Below are positions 43,757 to 54,432 of a stretch of DNA of 64,000 nucleotides, piece after piece. The DNA comes from Methylobacterium durans (GTDB lineage Bacteria; Pseudomonadota; Alphaproteobacteria; Rhizobiales; Beijerinckiaceae), in assembly GCF_003173715.1 (NCBI RefSeq), contig NZ_CP029550.1, positions 5,503,501 through 5,567,500 on the forward strand, read 5' to 3'. The notes below the pieces were generated by a model that was not told where the DNA came from, searched no databases, and saw only the letters and a program-made list of their open reading frames with translations. The position numbers were made by a program, and so were the translations under genes. Position 1 is the first letter of the stretch; every line of letters begins with the position of its first letter.

Positions 43757-45379
43757 ATGGAAACGGTCACCATCGTGTTGGCACTGTTGCTGGCGGTTCT
43801 CGTCAGTGGTGCTCTTGGCCGGCTCCTCCCTTTACCGCTTCCTCTGATCCAGATCGTAATCGGTGTGGCCTTGGCGCTCGGCCCTCTGCCGAGCACCTCG
43901 CTCGATCCCGAAATCTTCTTCCTCGTATTCCTGCCGCCACTCTTGTTCTTAGATGGTTGGCGCATCCCCAAACGCGATCTCTTCCGTGATGGAAAGACCG
44001 TCCTCGCGTTGGCGCTCGGCCTCGTAGCCCTGACGGTGCTCGGCATCGGCATCCTGATCCATTGGATGATCCCCAGCGTCCCTCTTGCCGTCGCCTTCGC
44101 CCTGGCAGCTGTGCTCTCACCAACCGATCCTATCGCCGTGTCTTCGGTGGCTGCCCAGGCACCTGTCCCGCGCCGCCTGATGCACATCCTCGAAGGCGAG
44201 GCGCTCCTCAACGATGCTACGGGTCTGGTCTGCCTGCGCTTCGCCATCGCTGCAGCTCTGACGGGTTCCTTCTCCCTCCCCGAAGCGGCGACGACATTCC
44301 TGTGGCTGGCCATCGGTGGCCTCGGGATCGGGGCGGCGACGACGTTTGTTCTGACTGGAATTCAGGAGCTGCTGCGCCGACGCACAGGGGAGGATCCCGG
44401 CCTACAGATCCTCTTCAGCCTGCTCACGCCGTTCGGAGCTTACCTCGCAGCCGAGCACGTCCACGCTTCTGGGATCCTGGCAGCCGTCGCGGCCGGCATC
44501 GCGATGACCTATGTCGAGATCCAGGGACGCAGCCTCGGTTCGACGCGTGTGCGCCGTACTGCAGTCTGGGACACCGTGGCCTTAGCCGCGAACGGAGCAA
44601 TCTTTGTCCTCCTGGGTGAGCAACTCCCGGAAGTTTTCAGGAATGCCGTGAAGCAGGCCGATGTCCAGGGTGCCGGCTGGATTGGTGCCTGGATCTTGGC
44701 GATCACCGCGGGCCTGATGGTCGTTCGTTTCGTCTGGGTCTCGGTCTCGCTCCAGTTCGTGCTGATGCGGGCACGCAGTCGCGGCGAGAAGCGCGATGCT
44801 ATGGCCTGGCGCCTTGTGGCTGCTACGACCCTCGCGGGCGTGAAGGGTGCCATTACCCTAGCTGGTATCCTGACGCTGCCCCTCACCCTGGCAGACGGCA
44901 GCCCGTTCCCAGCCCGTGATCTCGCCATCCTTTTGGCGATGGGCGTCATCCTGACCTCGCTTCTGCTCGCCAGCACGGTGCTGCCGCCGCTGCTGCGGGG
45001 CCTACGGCTTCCGCCTGAGCCGAGCCATGATGCCGAGGAGGATGCCGCGCGCGCGGCCGCTCGGGACGATGCTGTGAAGGCCATCGAGGCTCTGCAGCAT
45101 CGTTTTGTCGAGGAGCACGAAGATGCGTCGATTACCGTCGAGGCCGGCGCTCGGGCGATGGACCGCTACGAAGGCGTGAAGGCTGCGACCGCCGAAGGCC
45201 AAGCTGAAACCACTCGACTTCAACAGCTTGCGGCTATGGAGAAACGTTTACGCCTCGCGGGCATTGAGGCCGAGAGGAACGCTCTCTACCGGATGCGTCG
45301 CTCTCAGGTGATCGACGATGTAATCCTCCGCCGGCTCGTGCGTGAGGTCGACCTGATTGAAGCCCGCCTCGTGGCATAG
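43757..45379 (+). CDS. Na+/H+ antiporter, CPA1/NhaP type
   Basis: This 540-residue membrane protein has about 12 helices (residues 1-420) and a 120-residue cytosolic tail with coiled-coil character. Diagnostic segments are FLVFLPPLLFLDGWRIPKRD, the ion-path SPTDPIAVSSVAAQ, LEGEALLNDATGLVCLRFA and the gating AGVKGAITLAGILTLPLTLA. It exchanges sodium (or potassium) for protons and supports pH and salt tolerance. The start is preceded by GAAAGGA. Confidence 0.93.
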   Translation: METVTIVLALLLAVLVSGALGRLLPLPLPLIQIVIGVALALGPLPSTSLDPEIFFLVFLPPLLFLDGWRIPKRDLFRDGKTVLALALGLVALTVLGIGILIHWMIPSVPLAVAFALAAVLSPTDPIAVSSVAAQAPVPRRLMHILEGEALLNDATGLVCLRFAIAAALTGSFSLPEAATTFLWLAIGGLGIGAATTFVLTGIQELLRRRTGEDPGLQILFSLLTPFGAYLAAEHVHASGILAAVAAGIAMTYVEIQGRSLGSTRVRRTAVWDTVALAANGAIFVLLGEQLPEVFRNAVKQADVQGAGWIGAWILAITAGLMVVRFVWVSVSLQFVLMRARSRGEKRDAMAWRLVAATTLAGVKGAITLAGILTLPLTLADGSPFPARDLAILLAMGVILTSLLLASTVLPPLLRGLRLPPEPSHDAEEDAARAAARDDAVKAIEALQHRFVEEHEDASITVEAGARAMDRYEGVKAATAEGQAETTRLQQLAAMEKRLRLAGIEAERNALYRMRRSQVIDDVILRRLVREVDLIEARLVA

Positions 45380-45754
45380 ACTTCATGGTCGGAAGCCCCC
45401 TTCGGAGGGACCAGATCACGGCCGGAAGCTGCGGCCAGTCGATGGAATAGAAAAGCGATGTTCGCGCCGGATGGGCATGGCCATAAATGGCCACGCTTGC
45501 GCTGCGTCTGGCAAGCCTTGGCATGAGCGAGCTGCCCCACCGCCCGATCTGATCACGGGCTGGCGGGGTGTGTCGTGTTCACACAACACCGAGCGGCTCG
45601 AAGTTCGACGGCCACACAATCGCCAGTGAGGTTGTGCTCGTTCCTGAGCCTCAAGCGCTCCGAACAAGAACCGGGAAATGGCATCTGTCGAGCAGTTGAC
45701 ATATGAACTACCCGCAATCATGTGTGCGCCATTCAACATAGAAGGGAGACAAAC
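45380..45754. other. Intergenic region upstream of third mucR
   Basis: A 375-bp region without a supported gene. The last 60 bases are AT-richer and end with GAAGGGA, the ribosome-binding site of the mucR gene. Confidence 0.45.
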
Positions 45755-46219
45755 GTGCAGGACGAAGGTGGCATTTTGCGCAACGGTCTAATGGAGATGA
45801 CGGCTGAGGTCGTTTCAGCTTACATCGCGCGCAACCATGTTACTGCGAGCGACATCCCTGCATTGATCGCGAGCGTGCATGGGGCCCTGAACAACCTCGC
45901 GAGCGGCGCGCCGCAGCCCGCCGAAGAAGAGGTCGAGAAGCCGACGCCGGCGCAGGTTCGCAAGTCGATCACGCCGGACGCCCTGGTCTCGTTCATCGAC
46001 GGCAAGCCCTACAAGACGCTCAAGCGCCACCTCTCGACGCACGGGCTCGACCCCTACAGCTACCGTCAGCGCTACGGCCTGCCCAACGACTACCCGATGG
46101 TGGCGGCCGCTTACGCCGCGCAGCGCTCCGAACTCGCCAAGTCCATCGGCCTCGGACGCTTTGGTGGGGCGGCTCAAACAAATCAAACTCAAAGCCGGAG
46201 ACGGCGAAAGGCGGATTAA
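45755..46219 (+). CDS. MucR/Ros-family transcriptional regulator (copy 3)
   Basis: This 154-residue protein starts at a GTG with GAAGGGA at 45741-45747. It has the helical N-terminus (LMEMTAEVVSAYIARNHVTA; IPALIASVHGALNNL) and the core KPTPAQVRKSITPDALVSF, IDGKPYKTLKRHLSTHGLDP. The core is nearly identical in DNA to the copy at 14865. The first zinc-ligand Cys is again absent. The C-terminus is short and basic (QSRRRRKAD). It is the only MucR copy inside the low-GC accessory block. Confidence 0.88.
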   Translation: MQDEGGILRNGLMEMTAEVVSAYIARNHVTASDIPALIASVHGALNNLASGAPQPAEEEVEKPTPAQVRKSITPDALVSFIDGKPYKTLKRHLSTHGLDPYSYRQRYGLPNDYPMVAAAYAAQRSELAKSIGLGRFGGAAQTNQTQSRRRRKAD

Positions 46220-46312
46220 TTCTCTGCGTTCATTTTGCAACATGGCGCGATTTAATTTGCGCATCTCGCTTAATCATTGATAAAGATTAGCAGCAAGGCC
46301 ACCCAAGTCGCT

Positions 46313-46546
46313 ATGGCTTCCTGCTCAGCTTCGGCTCAAGGGGGCCTGTCGATGAGAAGCGTAGAACCGGTTTGGCTACGTCGGTTGCTGGAGCGAAGGC
46401 GGGAACAGGGCAGGATGCGGTGGATCGTTCGTTGGATCGCCGCGTCCGGTACAGGAAAGGGTGTAGCCGAGCCTGCTCTGAGTGTTGAACCCGCGTCTGC
46501 CGGCTTGGCTGTGGCGGCCAACATTATCCTCTTTCCTCGGCGTTAG
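46313..46546 (+). CDS. Possible small basic protein
   Basis: A 77-codon frame with SMRSVEPVWLRRLLERRREQ and ending AANIILFPRR. The Arg-rich helix and the clean end make a gene possible, but there is no family, no strong ribosome-binding site and no partner. Low certainty. Confidence 0.3.
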   Translation: MASCSASAQGGLSMRSVEPVWLRRLLERRREQGRMRWIVRWIAASGTGKGVAEPALSVEPASAGLAVAANIILFPRR

Positions 46547-46730
46547 ATCGCCCCTCCTCGCCATCTTGCCTCGTCAGGTTCCCGCCGGGTGTGGTCGGCG
46601 CCCTGAAATGGAAGTGCTTGGCGTTGCCCGTGACGGCCTCGGCCAGCCCGTCAATGGCATCCACGATCCCGCTCGCGGCCACATAGACCGGCGAGTGGAT
46701 CGGAGCGCGGGACAGGACGCGCGACCTCAT
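46524..46730 (-). CDS. Possible small hypothetical protein
   Basis: A 68-codon frame starting MRSRVLSRAPIHSPVYVAAS, then GIVDAIDGLAEAVTGNAKHF, immediately downstream of the DUF6894 gene (7 bases) on the same strand. The first 45 residues look protein-like; the tail is hydrophilic and less convincing. It may form an operon with the DUF6894 gene. Confidence 0.35.
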   Translation of the reverse strand: MRSRVLSRAPIHSPVYVAASGIVDAIDGLAEAVTGNAKHFHFRAPTTPGGNLTRQDGEEGRSNAEERG

Positions 46731-46737
46731 CTGCCCA

Positions 46738-46980
46738 TCAGGCCGCGTCCAGCCATGTGGTCGACATGCTGACAGTCGCCGTGAGCACGACATCATCGCT
46801 CTCGTCGCGCACCGTCGCACCAAGGCGGCTGTGCATGTGTTCGAGCGGGCGTTCTCTCGCCACGTCGCAGAGCAGCCTCAGCGCGTACTCGCTCACCGCG
46901 TCCGGACCCACACACTCCTGCCCGCGGGTGTCGCGCGACGAGAACTTGCTGTTGTGAATGTCGAAGAAGTAGCGTGCCAT
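46738..46980 (-). CDS. DUF6894 small protein (copy 2)
   Basis: This 80-residue protein begins MARYFFDIHNSKFSSRDTRG and continues VGPDAVSEYALRLLCDVARE, matching the DUF6894 pattern seen at 23031. It has GGAGAGCGAC upstream. Function is unknown. Confidence 0.72.
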   Translation of the reverse strand: MARYFFDIHNSKFSSRDTRGQECVGPDAVSEYALRLLCDVARERPLEHMHSRLGATVRDESDDVVLTATVSMSTTWLDAA

Positions 46981-47116
46981 GTCGCTCTCCGCAGGTCATC
47001 GGCGGGAGCACACGCATCTCTCAGCGGCTGATTGCCAGGGATCGGATCAGCGGTGAGCCACCTTAGGCCCTGCTCAACCACATAGCCACGCAATTCGTCG
47101 GAGCGGCCCGCAATCC

Positions 47117-47881
47117 TCACGCCTGCCCAGTTCGGCGCAGAAGATGCAGGTAGTTCGGATTGAAGTGCGCGAAGGCTTGCAGGCGGGCAACATCCGGCAC
47201 CGTGAGCATGCCCTTAGCCAGAACAATCAAGCCATCCGAGCGCAGCTGCTGCAGGGTGCGGTTCATGTGAACGGGCGAGATCCCGAGCGCATCGGCCAGC
47301 TCGTTCTGCGTTAGCGGGAGTTGACAGCTGTTTGGTGCCGCAAGTCCGACAGCCTGAAGCCGCACCAGCAACTCGCAGAAGAGGTGGGCTGTCTGGGCCT
47401 CCGAGGAGCGTTGGCCCATGCCGGTGAGCCATTCGCGCAGAATGCCCTCATCGACCAGCGTCGCCCACCACAAGGCGCGGGTGATGCGAGGATGGTTCAG
47501 GGTCAGTTCCGCAATGCTCTCGCTTGAGATCGCCACCACCGTGCACCGGCTCAGCGTGCAGATGCTGTGATCCATGAAGCCGAGGATGGCGACGTGCAGA
47601 TCGCAGAAATCGCCCGGGATCAGGAAGGCCAAGATCTGGCGCTTGCCGTCCGGCAGGACTTTGTAGCGGCAGGCCAGTCCGCTCATGACGAGGTGGACCA
47701 CCTCCGGCCGCTCGCCTTCCTGGATGAGATCCTTCCGCGCCTCGACCTCCCGTGTGCGAGCCGACAGCGCTTCCAGCGTAGCCTTGTCTGCCGCGGAGAG
47801 GTCGAAGCCGTGTTCGAGCTTCAGGATCAGCGGGTTCGAAGGTGGCTCAAGGCAGGGGAAGCCGGGGGCGGACACGGACAT
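47117..47881 (-). CDS. Crp/Fnr-family transcriptional regulator (second)
   Basis: This 254-residue protein is similar in plan to the one at 4594. The sensor barrel shows EVVHLVMSGLACRYKVLPDG and RQILAFLIPGDFCDLHVAIL. A dimer helix with REWLTGMGQRSSEAQTAHLF follows, then the helix-turn-helix LTQNELADALGISPVHMNRT. No iron-sulfur Cys cluster is seen. The ligand is unknown. It stands alone among small genes. Confidence 0.87.
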   Translation of the reverse strand: MSVSAPGFPCLEPPSNPLILKLEHGFDLSAADKATLEALSARTREVEARKDLIQEGERPEVVHLVMSGLACRYKVLPDGKRQILAFLIPGDFCDLHVAILGFMDHSICTLSRCTVVAISSESIAELTLNHPRITRALWWATLVDEGILREWLTGMGQRSSEAQTAHLFCELLVRLQAVGLAAPNSCQLPLTQNELADALGISPVHMNRTLQQLRSDGLIVLAKGMLTVPDVARLQAFAHFNPNYLHLLRRTGQA

Positions 47882-48005
47882 TCGCTAGCTAGATAGCCTA
47901 AGGATGCGATGGTCAAATCGCCGGCCGGGCATCCATGTGAACAGCACAGGCTACTCGATCCTTCAGCAGGGCTGCCGGTTTTACCTCGCCAGCAATGCTT
48001 GCCCC

Positions 48006-48269
48006 TCACGCGAGCTGATGGAGGATCGCTTCATCCTCACGCAAACGTGTTGCTGCGTCGAGCCCGCGTGCCGAGCACCAGTCTGCGAAGGCGCGCTCGC
48101 GCGCCTCGTATGCTGAGCGCAGAGCGCTGCCCGGCTCACCCTGCCCGCTTTGTTTGTTATCGTGGAAGTACGGGTTGCCACCATAAAGGCCACAAACTTC
48201 GCGTGCCCAAGCTCCATCTGCATCAGCAAACTGCTCTTCGAGCAGAGCAAGACAGTCCAAACGCGCCAT
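48006..48269 (-). CDS. Small hypothetical protein
   Basis: This 87-residue protein starts MARLDCLALLEEQFADADGA with AAGGAG ten bases upstream. It contains CGLYGGNPYFHDNKQSGQGE and AYEARERAFADWCSARGLDA. Helical and acidic, with three Cys. No family is recognised. Confidence 0.55.
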   Translation of the reverse strand: MARLDCLALLEEQFADADGAWAREVCGLYGGNPYFHDNKQSGQGEPGSALRSAYEARERAFADWCSARGLDAATRLREDEAILHQLA

Positions 48270-48666
48270 GGCCGAACTCCTTCGGGAGGGGCCCGCCACT
48301 CAAGCACTCTCCAGCGACACCAGATATTACAGTGGCAAGAGGACCGTATGCTGTTCGAGTGATGAAAATTCCTGGACCTTTCTTCGTGGCGTTTTGAGCT
48401 TGGCTCATTTCTCGGCCCTGTACGCTCTCTTTCAGCCACGATACGCATTCGGGCGCGCAGGTCTTTGCCTACCAGCGTAAGTCCATACCCACGATGAAGT
48501 ATGTTGCGGCGAGGCCAGAGAATATGGTCACGACAAAGATTTGTTTGAGACGGTCATCGAGCCAAGACTTTAAGTAACTGCTTTTCATTGATGTCACCAA
48601 TGGAACTAAATTTCTGCGGAAGGATATGCAGTGCGCAACATAAATCTTAAGACCCAGGCTTGTGGA
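48270..48666. other. Intergenic region
   Basis: A 397-bp region that grows AT-rich toward the right (48530-48640). No gene or repeat is supported. Confidence 0.4.
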
Positions 48667-48933
48667 TCAATTGACTTCGTGGCCACGATGGGCATACATC
48701 CTGCGCAGCTCTTCCGGCGAAATAGTCCTATCACCGACTTGGATCCAGGGTAATCGCTCGTCTGATCGCGGAACGTTCATGGCATAACGAAATACATCGG
48801 TGAAATGGGGCCAATCCTCTGCGCCTTGAGCCACGTCTGCTGGCTTCGCCGTGAACGATGCGCCGTCAGGGATAAGCCCCTCAGGGAGCCAGATCAGAAT
48901 TGCGGGGGCCGCCTGATCAATTTCACTGCTCAT
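48667..48933 (-). CDS. Small hypothetical protein
   Basis: This 88-residue protein contains QAAPAILIWLPEGLIPDGAS, DWPHFTDVFRYAMNVPRSDE and ISPEELRRMYAHRGHEVN. It has GGAAATGAG upstream. The sequence looks globular and is probably real. No family is recognised. Confidence 0.55.
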   Translation of the reverse strand: MSSEIDQAAPAILIWLPEGLIPDGASFTAKPADVAQGAEDWPHFTDVFRYAMNVPRSDERLPWIQVGDRTISPEELRRMYAHRGHEVN

Positions 48934-49026
48934 ATCTCATTTCCATTCGCGAGTTATCTAGAATTTTTGCTTGGTTTTTTCTGGGTCTCCAAAGACACTT
49001 AGTTTATCTAATTTTTCAATCCTTGA

Positions 49027-49374
49027 TTAAATATGAAGCCAATTCTTATAAGAACTGCATTCGAAGGTCGCTCCGAAATTTGGAACGACACACCGTGATA
49101 CCGTGGGTCCAACCGTTTCTCGAGGGGCGGTCTTCTTCGATGCTGCAGGAGCTGCTGGGCCCGGGCTTCGAGCCAATTCCTCACCAGAGTAGGCGGGCGC
49201 TACTCCATGCTGGTGCTCCTCGAGTGAGTTGGTCAGCCCGTCTCGGCCTTCAAGGTCACCACGAGGCGCACCCTTTGCAGCGTTCGCGGGAGTGTCATAG
49301 CCTTGCGCGAGCGCGATCGGAGGAGCCAAGCTTAACATGAGGCTGGTCAAAACAGGAACGATCGTGGCGCGCAT
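49027..49374 (-). CDS. Small exported hypothetical protein
   Basis: This 115-residue protein has a clear signal peptide (IVPVLTSLMLSLAPPIALAQ) and a GGAGG ribosome-binding site. The mature part is Gly/Ala/Pro-rich (YDTPANAAKGAPRGDLEG) and ends with two Cys (SRCVVPNF, FECSSYKN). The last 20 residues lie in AT-rich DNA and may be out of the original frame. Function is unknown. Confidence 0.5.
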   Translation of the reverse strand: MRATIVPVLTSLMLSLAPPIALAQGYDTPANAAKGAPRGDLEGRDGLTNSLEEHQHGVAPAYSGEELARSPGPAAPAASKKTAPRETVGPTVSRCVVPNFGATFECSSYKNWLHI

Positions 49375-49847
49375 GGCGTCCTCCAGCTATCCTTAAGCAG
49401 ACCTAGCCTCACAATACGCTGATAAGCGGACGCGTTATGCGAAGTAATATTTTACTTGAACGTCATATCGTGTATTTGTGAAAGAAATTCAAGGGCAAAT
49501 TAAAATATTTCTGCTTGCATCATTTGTTGTTATTTCAATGCGGATCGACCTCAGCATTCCTTGAATGCAACCGTACCGATCGGTAGGCAATGATGCTGCA
49601 AGCCAAGAGGATCAAGCCTCATGAAAAGATGCCCAGCATCGGCGCGGCGTAAGAGCACGATGTTCAATGCAGCATGGTTGGTACGCTTCTCACCTGGGCT
49701 CCCGCCAACGCGGGCAGGATAATCTGCTCGTGCTTCAAAGGCCAAGGGCGCCTACGAAATTGCGTTCAGCACCCTAGAATAGCTTATTTTGTGGGAACAA
49801 AACTGAAGATGTAGATCTTAGTTCGGTGCTGATCGGAGAATTTTGCT
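49375..49847. other. AT-rich intergenic region
   Basis: A 473-bp, low-GC stretch (especially 49430-49545). A 64-codon minus-strand frame at 49551-49745 (RTNHAALNIVLLRRADAGHL) could be a gene remnant; I do not recognise it. Confidence 0.4.
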
Positions 49848-50120
49848 GTGAAGTATTTTCTCATGTCCTTTGCCTTTTTTGGAATTCTGCCTACTGCTGC
49901 GCTTGCCCAAACCCCGATTGGGGGCCCCCAAGGCGCGGCACAATCGCCGAACATGGCCCCGAGGCACGAAACCGTTCCGGATCGTGTCAGGGCACGCGAT
50001 CCCGGCTCTTCGGGCACTATGAACGTGCGCAGCCAGTTGGCTGACCCGCCTGAGGCTAAAGCTTCTGGGCCAACCCTTCGCGTAAGGCGGCGCGACGAAA
50101 CACAGCGGCCAGCGCAGTGA
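49848..50120 (+). CDS. Small exported hypothetical protein
   Basis: This 90-residue protein has a GTG start and signal peptide MKYFLMSFAFFGILPTAALA, then a Gly/Pro/Arg-rich mature part (QTPIGGPQGAAQSPNMAPRH, then ending RRRDETQRPAQ). It is probably periplasmic and disordered. No family is recognised. Confidence 0.5.
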   Translation: MKYFLMSFAFFGILPTAALAQTPIGGPQGAAQSPNMAPRHETVPDRVRARDPGSSGTMNVRSQLADPPEAKASGPTLRVRRRDETQRPAQ

Positions 50121-50390
50121 AGGTGACCGCTGGCCTGCGCAATGGCCCTCCGCTACTCGACGGCAACCGGATCGATCAACTCATGGATCTCGAAACGCAG
50201 GCTCCGGAAACGGGTGCTCCAAGCCGAACCACCGAAGCCGTTCGAGCGGTCGGGCTAGCATCGCGAGGCAGCGGGCCTGCCCGCCAGTTTGCAGCTGGCC
50301 GAGGGGGTGATCTCGGAGAAACAGTTTTAGGCGGCGAGCGTGTGCGTATTCCGAACCGTAAGCTGGGGTGTTCTGCAGGCGAGATGAGCG

Positions 50391-50615
50391 ATGGATCACG
50401 AGCTTGAACGCTTTGACGCCAGAGCGGAAGACGGTGCCGTTCGCGTGATCATCGCTTGGCAGACCTTCGCACGAACCGGTGGTCTCAGCGGGTCGCACAT
50501 CCTGAAAGATCAGCGTCGCTACTCTCTGCTCAACGGAGCGGCAGTTGTATATCTCGGAAATGACGTCTTCCAGGAGACAAGCAGCGGAGAAATCCTCCAC
50601 CGGATCAAAGAATGA
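50391..50615 (+). CDS. Small hypothetical protein
   Basis: This 74-residue protein contains MDHELERFDARAEDGAVRVI, IAWQTFARTGGLSGSHILKD and YLGNDVFQETSSGEILHRIK. The beta-strand alternation suggests a small folded domain. Its stop overlaps an ATG at 50612 (ATGA) that opens an 88-codon frame. Only the first 40 or so residues of that frame look protein-like; the rest lies antisense to the DUF6522-like gene. Confidence 0.6.
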   Translation: MDHELERFDARAEDGAVRVIIAWQTFARTGGLSGSHILKDQRRYSLLNGAAVVYLGNDVFQETSSGEILHRIKE

Positions 50616-50775
50616 CGGCTGATCCGCTGGTGCATTCAGAAAGCGATGATGGCGCCGCAATCCTCGCATTCGCATCCCGACGAGACCTTCGTCAGTACAA
50701 GGGTGCATCCTTCAACCAGGGTGCATCCGGGAACATGATCTCCTTTACGAGGAACCCGGCGCCGTCGAACGTGCC

Positions 50776-50970
50776 CTACCACGCTGCCCTGCCGGCTCGA
50801 ATGGTGATCCGCGACAGGCCCGCATTCTCGCCGCTGCCTGCCTCCAGAAATCCTTTGAGAAGGCCAAGTTTGACCTGATGCTGAAGGTAGCTGGCTGAGT
50901 TACCGAATTTGCCGGCGAGTTCGTCGAAATCGACGATCCAATCGCCCTGCTCATCTAATTCGAAGTGCAT
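50776..50970 (-). CDS. DUF6522-like small protein
   Basis: This 64-residue protein contains MHFELDEQGDWIVDFDELAG, KFGNSASYLQHQVKLGLLKG and EAGSGENAGLSRITIRAG. The order of acidic start, short helix, then E-x-G-x-G-E-x-x-G-x-x-R-x-T-x-R matches small DUF6522 proteins. GGAGGG lies upstream of the chosen start. Function is unknown. Confidence 0.55.
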   Translation of the reverse strand: MHFELDEQGDWIVDFDELAGKFGNSASYLQHQVKLGLLKGFLEAGSGENAGLSRITIRAGRAAW

Positions 50971-51254
50971 CGGAAAACCCTCCATCAGCTCGGCCGCAGA
51001 TGCAGGGCTGAGAATGTCTCTATCATATCCGTGAGAAGATGTATGCCTGAGACACGCTCTCTCAAAGGTCACATTTCTGCAGTCTTGCTGTCAGGCTGTT
51101 CCTGGTAGAAGCCTCCGACGGGCAGCCTATAGATACTGTCGCCTGGGACCGAGCCACAGATCGTCTCGCAACGTAGCTCGGTGAGGCATGGGCGCTCGGT
51201 CAGAACGCACTCCTTCGTCGCCACGCCCATGTATCAGGCGCTGATAGGAAGCTG

Positions 51255-51513
51255 CACGGCCTCAACGCACGCACCTACTGGCCGGGCCAGCCGGTCACGG
51301 CGCATTGGGGCATCGAAGACCCCGCCGCCGTCGAAGGGTCCGAGATTGAGCGCAAGCGCGCGTTCATCACCGCGCAGCGCTACCTCACAGAACCGGATCG
51401 CGGCCTTCGTCGCCCTGCCGCTCGCCAGCCTCGACCAGGTGGCGCTCTCGGCCAAGTTCCGTGAGATCGGCCAGAAGGCAGGTGCCACCTCGCCCCGGCC
51501 GGAGGTTGCGTGA
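51255..51513 (+). pseudogene. arsC: Arsenate reductase (LMW-phosphatase type) remnant
   Basis: A C-terminal remnant reads YWPGQPVTAHWGIEDPAAVE, then RKRAFITAQRYL, loses frame near 51395-51402, and continues NRIAAFVALPLASLDQVALS to a stop. This is the end of a low-molecular-weight phosphatase-like arsenate reductase. The N-terminal half with the catalytic Cys loop is absent. Its stop overlaps the ATG of the next arsC (TGATG), the usual spacing in an ars operon. Confidence 0.78.
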
Positions 51514-51936
51514 TGGACGTGGTGATCTACCACAATCCGGCTTGCGGCACCTCGCAACACACTGGCGATGATCCGCAACGCCGGCATTGAGCCGCACGTG
51601 ATCGAGTACCTGAAAACCCCGCCGACGCGGGCCATGGTCCGCCAGCTCGTGCAGAGGGCAGGCATCACCGTACGGGATCTCCTGCGCGAGAAGGGTACGC
51701 CTTACGCCGAGCTGAACCTGGGCGATCCGGCGCTAACCGACGATCAGCTGCTGGATGCGATCGAGGCGCATCCGATCCCGATCAACCGACCGCTGGTGGT
51801 TACGCCCCAGGGCGTGCGGCTGTGCCGGCCGTCTGAGGCCGTGCTGGACCTGCTGCCGGCGCAGCAAGGCGAGTTCACGAAAGAGGACGGCGAGCGGGTC
51901 GTGGATGAGCGTGGCCACCGCATCGCGACCGCCTGA
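51513..51936 (+). pseudogene. arsC: Arsenate reductase (glutaredoxin type), frameshifted
   Basis: The gene opens MDVVIYHNPACGTS with the catalytic Cys, loses one base in the next codons (about 51552-51560), and continues in another frame as LAMIRNAGIEPHVIEYLKTP, LVQRAGITVRDLLREKGTPY and NRPLVVTPQGVRLCRPSEAV to the normal end. The rest is full length (about 141 residues). The enzyme reduces arsenate to arsenite with glutaredoxin/glutathione. The break destroys it, unless it is a sequence error. Confidence 0.85.
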
Positions 51937-51959
51937 CCCCTAAGAAGGCTCTTTCGCCC

Positions 51960-52072
51960 ATGTCCGCCTTTGAACGCTATCTGACCCTGTGGGTCACCCT
52001 CTGCATCGTGGCCGGCGTCGCGCTCGGTCACGTCATGCCGGGGTTCTTTCACCTGGTCGGCGCGGCCGAGGT
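51960..52072 (+). pseudogene. ACR3-type arsenite efflux gene, 5' fragment
   Basis: Only the first 37 codons are left: MSAFERYLTLWVTLCIVAGV, ALGHVMPGFFHLVGAAEV. This is the typical start of ACR3 (bile-acid-sodium symporter superfamily) arsenite transporters. The IS3-family element begins directly after it. The remaining 300 or so codons are not found on the far side. Confidence 0.8.
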
Positions 52073-52122
52073 TGAACCGCTCCGGGATTTTCGGAGGCTC
52101 CAACTCTTGAGAGACTGGAGCC

Positions 52123-53351
<1,229 letters not shown>

Positions 53352-53390
53352 TCCAAACCAAACAGCCTCCGGGAAACCCGGTGCGGTTCA

Positions 53391-54250
53391 GCGGCTGGCT
53401 GGTGGTCGGCCTCGGAATGGGTTGCGGTCTCTATGATCCCGCCTTTGCCACTCTGGGGCGTCTCTACGGTGCCGAGGCGCGGCCAGCGATTACCACGCTG
53501 ACCCTATGGGGCGGGTTCGCCAGCACGGTGTGTTGGCCACTGTCTGCGCTCTTGGTCGAGCAACTGGGCTGGCGCGGTGCGTGTCTGGCGTATGCCGGCC
53601 TGCACCTTGGGGTCACGCTGCCGCTGGTCCTTGGACTGATCCCGGCGCCACCCGTCCAGCTAGAGGCGTCCGAGCGGCAGCAGACTGGCCTCGCCCCTCT
53701 GGCGGCCCGCGAGCAACGAGCATTCCTGCTCATGGCCAGTGTGCTCGTGCTCGGCGGCACCGTGATGGCCTTGGTATCGGTGCATCTGATTACGCTGCTA
53801 CAGGCGCGCGGCGTGGCGCTCGCCTCAGCTGTCTCCTACGGGGCGCTCATCGGTCCAGCACAGGTCGGCGCGCGCGTCGTGGAAATGTCGTTCAAGGGAC
53901 GGCATCACCCGCTTTGGACGCTCACAGCTGCGATGAGCCTAGTGGCTCTCGGCCTCGGGCTGCTTGCTGCCGGCCTGCCGGGGGTAGGATTAGCGCTGGT
54001 GCTCTACGGTGCGGGCAATGGGATCTATTCCATCGCACGGGGCACGGTGCCGCTCGCGCTGTTCGGGGCAGTTCGATACCCAGTGCTGATCGGCCGCTTG
54101 GCCCGACCAAGCCTTATTGCACAGGCTCTCGCGCCGCTGATCGGCGCGTTCGTGCTCACGCACGCTGGCCCAGACGCGCTGTGGTGGCTTCTGCTCGTCC
54201 TGGGCCTCGCCAACGTCGGACTGGTCGGGGCGCTGTGGCGATCGCGATAG
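53391..54250 (+). pseudogene. MFS transporter, N-terminally deleted
   Basis: The frame enters from inside the right end of the IS3 element; the native start is gone. About 286 residues remain, with eight or nine membrane helices: GWLVVGLGMGCGLYDPAFAT, TLTLWGGFASTVCWPLSALL, LVEQLGWRGACLAYAGLHLG and VGARVVEMSFKGRHHPLWTL. This is the major facilitator pattern, and MFS genes occur in ars clusters. The product is probably non-functional. Confidence 0.8.
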
Positions 54251-54432
54251 ATCCCGACGTTTTGAAATTTGCTCGAAAGTCTAAGGCCATCGGGGAGGTA
54301 ACGCAGGAATAGGGAACCCCGATCGGCCGGTGCCCCCTCCCGCCCCCCTCCTCACGATCGCGCTAGGCTTGATCTAGGCTGGTGTCAGCCAAGCTGCCGT
54401 GTGCTCCAAGGCCCGCCCCGCGAGGCCGAAGG

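Noticed and set aside
49551..49745. 64-codon minus-strand frame
   Set aside because: It looks slightly protein-like but has no recognisable family and sits in an AT-rich gap; noted only as a possible remnant.
50181..50708. 175-codon minus-strand frame
   Set aside because: It overlaps the better-formed small gene at 50391 on the other strand; no domain or ribosome-binding site supports it.
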